A DNA stretch of 64,000 nt from Artocarpus heterophyllus (Eukaryota > Streptophyta > Magnoliopsida > Rosales > Moraceae): contig CM046348.1 in assembly GCA_025403435.1 (NCBI GenBank), forward strand, positions 11,216,606 to 11,280,605, written 5' to 3'. Below are positions 58,830 through 64,000 of the stretch, one piece after another. How positions within the stretch are numbered: the first letter of the stretch is position 1; each line of letters opens with the position of its first letter. Made by a program: the position numbers and the translations under genes. Under the pieces are notes generated by a model. The model worked only from the letters and a program-made list of their open reading frames with translations. It was not told the DNA's origin and ran no database searches.

Positions 58830-61191
58830 TGTAACGCCCCTATATGGGGGTTAACAGTTTTTAATGAGATAAAATAAAAATAAATAATAAAAGTAAAACC
58901 TTAAAAATAAAATTTGCCCGGGACTTAAATGAAAACTCTCAACTCAAAAATAAAAATATAAACGACAAATAAACCACAGTTTTAATGTAGCACCTTAAAT
59001 TTAATAATATAAACTGTTGTCATCATCATTTTAACCCTCAACACATTATAATACAGTCACAGAAAGTAACAATTGATGCTTACATTATCATGAAGAACAT
59101 TCTTTACAATTGAGCAGTCCCAATGTAATATAGTTACATCGCTTCCTCAACTATATTTCTCGTAGCCACCTCACACTTAGTGAGTCCTGAAAAGATATAA
59201 ACATAAGGGAATGAGCGACACTATGCTCAGTAGAGAAAGCCATTACTCACATTTAGGTTTTTATCATTACCACATTAAAACCTGCATGGTTAGTAGGTTA
59301 CATCATATTCCAGATTATGAGGTTTATTATGATCACATCTTATGGATACCGTAGTTAATCATTACCAAGTGTCATAATTACACATTTATACAAATATTAC
59401 CAATCATCATTGTTCCTAGGTATCCATGTTAAATTGAGTATCACTCAACTCATCGAAACCCAAATGGGCGCACTTGATCACCCTATAAACATTCCAAGGG
59501 TGTTCCGGTGAGGGGACATCAAGCCCCGAGTCCTCACCAAGTCGATTCCTGTACAGTGTGTTCTGGGACTTTCAACCCAAGGAAGCGTCATCGCCTTCCC
59601 CCTACTTTACCTTTTAGGGTATTCATGCCCAAGGACGTAACCGTCGCCCTTTTCATGTCTCACAATTTCTCTATATTAAATCATTATTAATAGAGTTAAT
59701 TTTTCCTAACCATGCTTCTCAATTTATAACATGTGTCAATTCATTATGTTCCTCGCCGTACAATACAAGACGAGTCCATGTCATAGTTTCATATGTGATA
59801 CACATATAATATCAGTTCAACATAGATATATATATATTGCGGCAAAACAATCAATTTTAATTCTATAAAAACCTCACAAAAGATGAGTAATAGAATCCCT
59901 ACCTTTTAAGCTTATCAACAGTCTCTTAATCCTGGAATCAATTAACGTTAGCTCCATACTCCCTTGATCCTAAGGCGTGCATAAGGACAATTAAAACTAA
60001 AGCACAACATACAACTACATTCATAAATAAATCATGTGTAAACCTATCTTACTAGTATGCCATTAAAGCTTTTATATAAATCTCTTTTGAATACCACAGT
60101 AAACAATTTTTGTCTTAACACAATATAAAATGTGAACAAGTAATCTATATGTTTTAGTCCCTAATAAGATTCATCAATCACTTAGGATAATATTGGAAAG
60201 GTTGCAAGACATTAAAGAATTAGGTGGTGAGCAAAGATGGGTTCTTGGTTCAGGTTAGCAGCTGGTATACCATAACAAACTGGCAGATTTACTAGTTTCC
60301 AATACAAAAATTGAATAATTCTTAGAAAATAAAATACAACTCCGATTTAGGTTTATGATAGCTCGTTAGAAAGCCTAGGATGCTACTTTTCAAATATGCA
60401 AACCAATTCATAAAATTCATTTTAATTTAATCTTAGAATTTCAAGAAATAACCACTGCCCATAGAGGTATTACAAAGTTTAACAATATAAATTTTCTGTC
60501 TAGGGCATATACACTTAGACTTCATACATATGCTCCAAAATAGCAACAAACATATACTTAGGTTTAAGAACGCAAATTTGAATAATCCTTTAGTATAAAA
60601 GAAAATTTATAAATGAAAGACTAAATTTGTTCATAAGATTCTAACCTCGGATTATGGTTAGTTGGAAGCTTGAAATGGCTTCAAAACAGGTTCCTTTACT
60701 TCGGTATGACTGAAATTCTTGCTCAAATGGAGGTGATGGTGGCTGATTTTTATGGCTGCCTTGAAGAAGTTCTCTAAGTATTTTGCTTCAGCAAAGAAAT
60801 AAGAAGAAGAGTGTGGGAACCGTGGAAGAGAAAGGAAGAAAAGATGAAGTCTTTGAAGAGAAGTGATAGAAACAATTATAGAGGAGACATGTTGAAGCAT
60901 GTCACGGAGGAAATAAAGAAAATGAGGGTCAAGAGTAGTTGGAAAATATATCCTTATGTCTCATCTAAAGACTTTAACACACATAATGCCAATATGACAT
61001 TTTTGAGATTTATTAGAAGTTCTAATGCTTTTTAGTAATCATACTAAATAAATATAGGAGAATTTTAGAAAATTTAAAAATAGATAAAAATAAATATTAT
61101 AAAATAAATTTAAATGAAGCAATTTTTTTTTTATACATTAAAAATTAATTTAATTACCTCAATACCCGTTAGGAGAATAACGAGTGTCACA
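58830..61191 (-). repeat. right LTR (5' LTR of the minus-strand element)
   Basis: Direct copy of 52228-54590. The 5' LTR should hold the promoter driving the two ORFs leftwards; no promoter element was pinpointed. Confidence 0.93.
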
Positions 61192-61529
61192 GGTTTGTAT
61201 TTTCCACCTGCTAAATAGCAGCACTGTGTGGGGGTGTTTCTCGACTAGATCTGAATCTATGCCAGGTTGTATGCTCCTTTTGATTCGGTCGATTGGTTTT
61301 GTCCATTGATAGTAGTGGATATTAGTAACTAGCCTTTTATGAGTTTTAATTTGGGCGTCGAATGGGTTCTTCCCTTTTGGGTTTTGATGCCGTCTTTTGT
61401 CCCTATACTTCATCTGATATTTACTCGTGTGGATCCAATCAGTATTCGAGATCATTGATGCCAATAGTGGGTGGCCCATGTAACTTTGTTTGTACTATCT
61501 ATTTTAGTTGAATGAAGCTACATTATCAA
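61192..61529 (+). other. continuation of the GC-rich host segment interrupted by the LTR element
   Basis: Starts 'ggtttgtattttccacctg' and runs on from 52227 ('ggtttgtatttatg') in style. Ends near 'tagttgaatgaagctac' before the AAT repeat. No coding frame recognised. Confidence 0.35.
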
Positions 61530-61582
61530 AATAATAATAATAATAATAATAATAATTATTATTATTATTATTATTATTATTT
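61530..61582. repeat. (AAT)n(ATT)n palindromic microsatellite
   Basis: About 9 AAT units followed by about 9 ATT units; the two halves can pair as a hairpin. Confidence 0.9.
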
Positions 61583-62833
61583 TATTTAATGTTAATCCTT
61601 GAAAATTGCAACTGAAACATCTTCTACGACAATATGGGCTATGCTAATAGGGAAATATCTATTTCCTATTATCTAGCCCCATAAAAGAAAGGATCAATAG
61701 GTAAATATATAATGCAATAATGACTGTGATTTAATTATTAACCAAAAATATTGGATGAGTTTTAATATACATTGAAGTGCTTTTTTTCTTTTTTTCTTTT
61801 TCATAAGATATGCCCATGTTTACATTTGACAGGAATTTAAATAGCACATGCGTGGATTTCATATTGAAAGTAAAATGAGACATGCAGTAAAAGCAGCTCA
61901 CATGTCTTTCTTTTTTTTGCTTTGTTTCATGCTCCCCAATAATGTGATGCCACGTTAATTAAAAAATTTTAAAAGACATGATATTTTAACAGTTGTGACA
62001 TGGTTTTTTTGTTTTCCATGGATCCTTGAAAGTCGCATTAGGTTCATTGCTCAATCAACAGTCTTCTGCATGTATGCATGAAATTGTAAACTTTCAACTA
62101 AGTGACATAAAAAGAAGACTATGCTTAATTTAAAGAGTCCTTGAAAAAATTATCCTTTTCCTTTTAGGCTATTCAAGGGAAATTCAAGTTCAATTCTAAA
62201 CAAAAGGAATGCCAACTTTAATTTGTCAAATACATGTCATTTGTTATCAAATTCGTTAATAAAATATATGACGTTTCTCTCTCTTTTTTCCATAAATATT
62301 ACCATCTTACTCTTCTGCATACTTTCCATTTTCTTAGGTTCAAAAATACGTAGACACATACATATACATATACATATGTATTTGTACATATCACATCTGT
62401 ATATATATAACGTCATCGTTCTTGTTTAGTGAGAAAAACGATATCAAAATATATCATTTTCCTTAGTAGCCCAATCATAAATCTTAGTAACCAAATTAAC
62501 AAGTTACTTTATTTAGGCCATGCACTTGCATGAATTGCTATCATCGTAGCTCAGCACTTGGTGGGATATTACCTATGAACTATGCCTTAAGATGTTACCC
62601 TTTTTCCCCCTTCCCAATTCATAAATTATGGTACCTAGTACCCGTTGGGGATTAGCTAATTATAATTAAACACTAATCTTATGGCAACATTTTGCAGGTT
62701 TTGGTAAATTAATCTCTGTTAGTCAGACAATTGTTTTCCCTTTTTTTTTTTATATTTTCCTTCTTTTGCACTATAAGAACGATTTAAGAAGAGAAATTTT
62801 AACGAAAAATTTCCAAATCCATTGAATTACCGA

Positions 62834-62839
62834 CACGTG
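62834..62839. promoter_or_regulatory. G-box CACGTG upstream of the MADS-box gene
   Basis: Perfect CACGTG within GACACGTGGAGA, about 630 bases before the start codon. bHLH/bZIP factors bind such sites; use here is inferred from position only. Confidence 0.35.
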
Positions 62840-63211
62840 GAGACGCCTTTAAGGTTGTTGACGACGTTCTGAAACTTAATTAAACCAAAGAAAATCATAG
62901 CACGCTCCGTTTTTAGCGCGTGGAACACGCCAAGTCAAAACCAACAAGATCATAGATCAACTTGAGAAATAACCGTACACGCTCTCTAAGAGCTCGTGGT
63001 GGTGACGGTTCTTCGACAAATAAAGAACGACAAGAGGCTTATAATTGCAAAAGAGGTTTTATACAAAACTGGGAAGAACACCAAACCCTAAAAAGAAAGG
63101 CTCTAATTTTTCTGTTCCATTTTTTCTAAAGGTATCAGATTTCTGCAAAATCTAAGGTCAAAAACCAAAGGCGAAAGAGAATCCAAAGAAACCCATTAAA
63201 ACTTCTGCTTC

Positions 63212-63251
63212 ATCTCTCTCTCTCTCTCTCTCTCTTCTCTTTCTCTCTCTA
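63212..63251. repeat. (CT)n microsatellite in the probable MADS-box 5' UTR
   Basis: About 12 CT units then imperfect CT-rich sequence. CT tracts are frequent in leaders of SEP-like genes. Confidence 0.85.
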
Positions 63252-63465
63252 GTGTTTCCCAGGGAGTTTTGGATCAGTAATCCAACTTTGTGTTGCGTTT
63301 CATAGATTTGGCTACAGTTTGGCACTGACCCAGAAAAAAGGAGGATCAGGTGAAGAAGAAGAAGAAGAAAAAAGAGCAAATATATACATATATATATAAT
63401 TAAGGAGAAAAGAAAATAAAAGAAAATTAGTAGTAATTATATATTATAGGAAAAGATCAGAAAAT

Positions 63466-63650
63466 ATGGGGAGAGGAAGAGTGGAGCTGAAGAGGATAGA
63501 GAACAAGATAAACAGGCAAGTAACGTTTGCAAAGAGGAGAAATGGGCTTCTAAAGAAAGCCTATGAGCTTTCTGTTCTCTGTGATGCTGAGGTTGCTCTT
63601 ATCATCTTCTCCACCCGCGGCAAGCTCTATGAGTTCTGCAGCAGCCCTAG
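63466..63650 (+). CDS. SEPALLATA-like (E-class) MADS-box gene, exon 1
   Basis: Encodes a complete MADS domain: [19 protein letters not shown], then [20 protein letters not shown] and [20 protein letters not shown]. The exon is 185 bases, the standard first-exon length of MIKC-type genes, ending AG|GTAAAT at 63651. [20 protein letters not shown] plus YEFCSS favours the SEP1/2/3 clade over AGL6 (usually VEMKR...YEFGS) or AP1. The only notable change from the common SEP sequence is Thr for Asn in FSTRGK. SEP proteins bind CArG boxes as partners in floral organ MADS tetramers. K-box and C-terminal exons lie beyond the window, so the exact SEP member cannot be told. Confidence 0.93.
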
Positions 63651-64000
63651 GTAAATTAATATTATTAACCAAACCTATATATATATATATATGTACAATT
63701 TATCCCTTTAGATATATCTCTTTGATCTGTTCAAAATTTGTTCTTCTTTTGTTGCTATATAAGTATGGATATTAATTTAATTGTTGTGTGCGTGTGTTAC
63801 ATGGAGTGGTTTAAAAAATTGGTCATTTTGATCTTTTCCTATTTGCCAAATTCGAGCTTCTTTTTTTTTGGTAGATTTTTTAATAAAAAATTTGTTTGTT
63901 GCACTGTGAAATTAAGATATTTTGAAGTGGGTTGCTTATTTGTAAGATTTCTTTTCTTTGATTAATTTGTTGAACCGAATTAATCTTTGTTTTTTTCTTT
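63651..64000 (+). other. first intron of the SEP-like gene (start)
   Basis: Begins GTAAATTAATATT, AT-rich, with a short TA repeat at about 63676-63692; no second exon before the window ends. Confidence 0.8.

Larger units (their letters stand above)
52228..61191 (-). mobile_element. 9.0-kb non-autonomous LTR retrotransposon carrying a LOG-like gene
   Basis: Two direct repeats of 2363 and 2362 bases (52228-54590, 58830-61191) differ, as far as I compared them, only by one T in a T run. On the minus strand each LTR runs TGTGACACTC...GGGGCGTTACA. Next to the right-hand (5') LTR is a tRNA-iMet primer site, and next to the left-hand (3') LTR is a polypurine tract. Flanks CGTTT (52223-52227) and GGTTT (61192-61196) agree in 4 of 5 bases. 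The interior (4.24 kb) has no recognisable gag, reverse transcriptase or integrase. It has two sense ORFs instead: 57341-56820 and 56235-55546. The sequence beside the PPT (CGAGGACGAAATTTCTTTAA) is, from memory, typical of Tekay/Del-type Ty3/gypsy elements, its probable parent family. Near-identical LTRs imply a recent insertion. Confidence 0.9.
61583..63465. other. upstream region and 5' leader of the MADS-box gene
   Basis: AT-rich to about 62800, then richer in GC. Holds a perfect G-box, a (CT)n tract and GAAGAA-rich leader before the ATG. I saw no perfect CArG box in a by-eye scan. No other gene. Confidence 0.5.

Noticed and set aside
1..64000. CRISPR arrays, bacterial operons, ribosome binding sites
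   Set aside because: Spliced genes, plant transposons and plant transcription factors show this is a eukaryotic nuclear genome; no regular spacer-repeat array was seen.

Overview
This is nuclear DNA of a flowering plant, most likely a eudicot. Host genes have GT-AG introns, the sequence is AT-rich, there is a plant R2R3-MYB gene, a SEPALLATA-type MADS-box exon and a plant tRNA-Ile, and most of the rest is layered transposable elements. I cannot name the species from sequence alone.

Host genes are few and mostly near the edges. At 69-2062 (minus) are the first six exons of a TRM1-type tRNA (guanine26-N2)-dimethyltransferase. At 28538-29851 (plus) is a three-exon R2R3-MYB gene whose frame stays open for 56 codons past its stop. 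At 35336-35409 (minus) is tRNA-Ile(AAT). At 35541-35653 is exon 1 of a small protein; its DnaJ-type Cys-rich continuation lies 10.3 kb downstream (45945-46130) in broken form, with a retroelement between. At 63466-63650 is the first exon of an E-class (SEP-like) MADS-box gene that runs off the window.

Three large mobile elements dominate. (1) A 12.06-kb CACTA (En/Spm) transposon, 10080-22139, has a 3-bp ATT target duplication, TTTAGCGACGAC-type subterminal repeats, a decayed TNP2-type transposase, a decayed second transposase gene, a captured antisense NB-ARC fragment of a TNL resistance gene, and a nested 3.2-kb LTR-type insertion (16755-19963, TSD TTCTG) that splits the first exon of the second gene. 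(2) A 6.37-kb inverted-repeat retroelement, 38576-44946, has TSD TGTAC. Two arms of about 3.1-3.2 kb carry Ty3/gypsy gag, zinc-knuckle and protease pieces, all pointing outward from a spacer-free centre near 41711/41712. (3) A 9.0-kb minus-strand LTR retrotransposon, 52228-61191, has 2.36-kb LTRs that differ by one T as far as compared, an initiator-Met tRNA primer site and a polypurine tract. It has no recognisable reverse transcriptase or integrase. It instead carries two intact sense ORFs: a LONELY GUY (LOG)-like cytokinin-activating-enzyme homologue and a 173-aa protein with a Cys cluster. This third element is the most unusual object in the window.

Smaller elements include two hAT-type MITEs with 8-bp target duplications (5802-6512, 7014-7793), at least eight copies of a 120-170-bp fold-back repeat family (five of them in 48.3-50.1 kb), three copies of a roughly 0.5-kb repeat, a 5'-truncated LINE end, an almost pure A/T block (37340-38570) and a strange A/C-rich, CGAC-studded tract (33170-35330) abutting the tRNA gene. 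Coordinates of exons and element ends were read by eye from splice sites, target duplications and protein similarity; no alignment or database search was possible.
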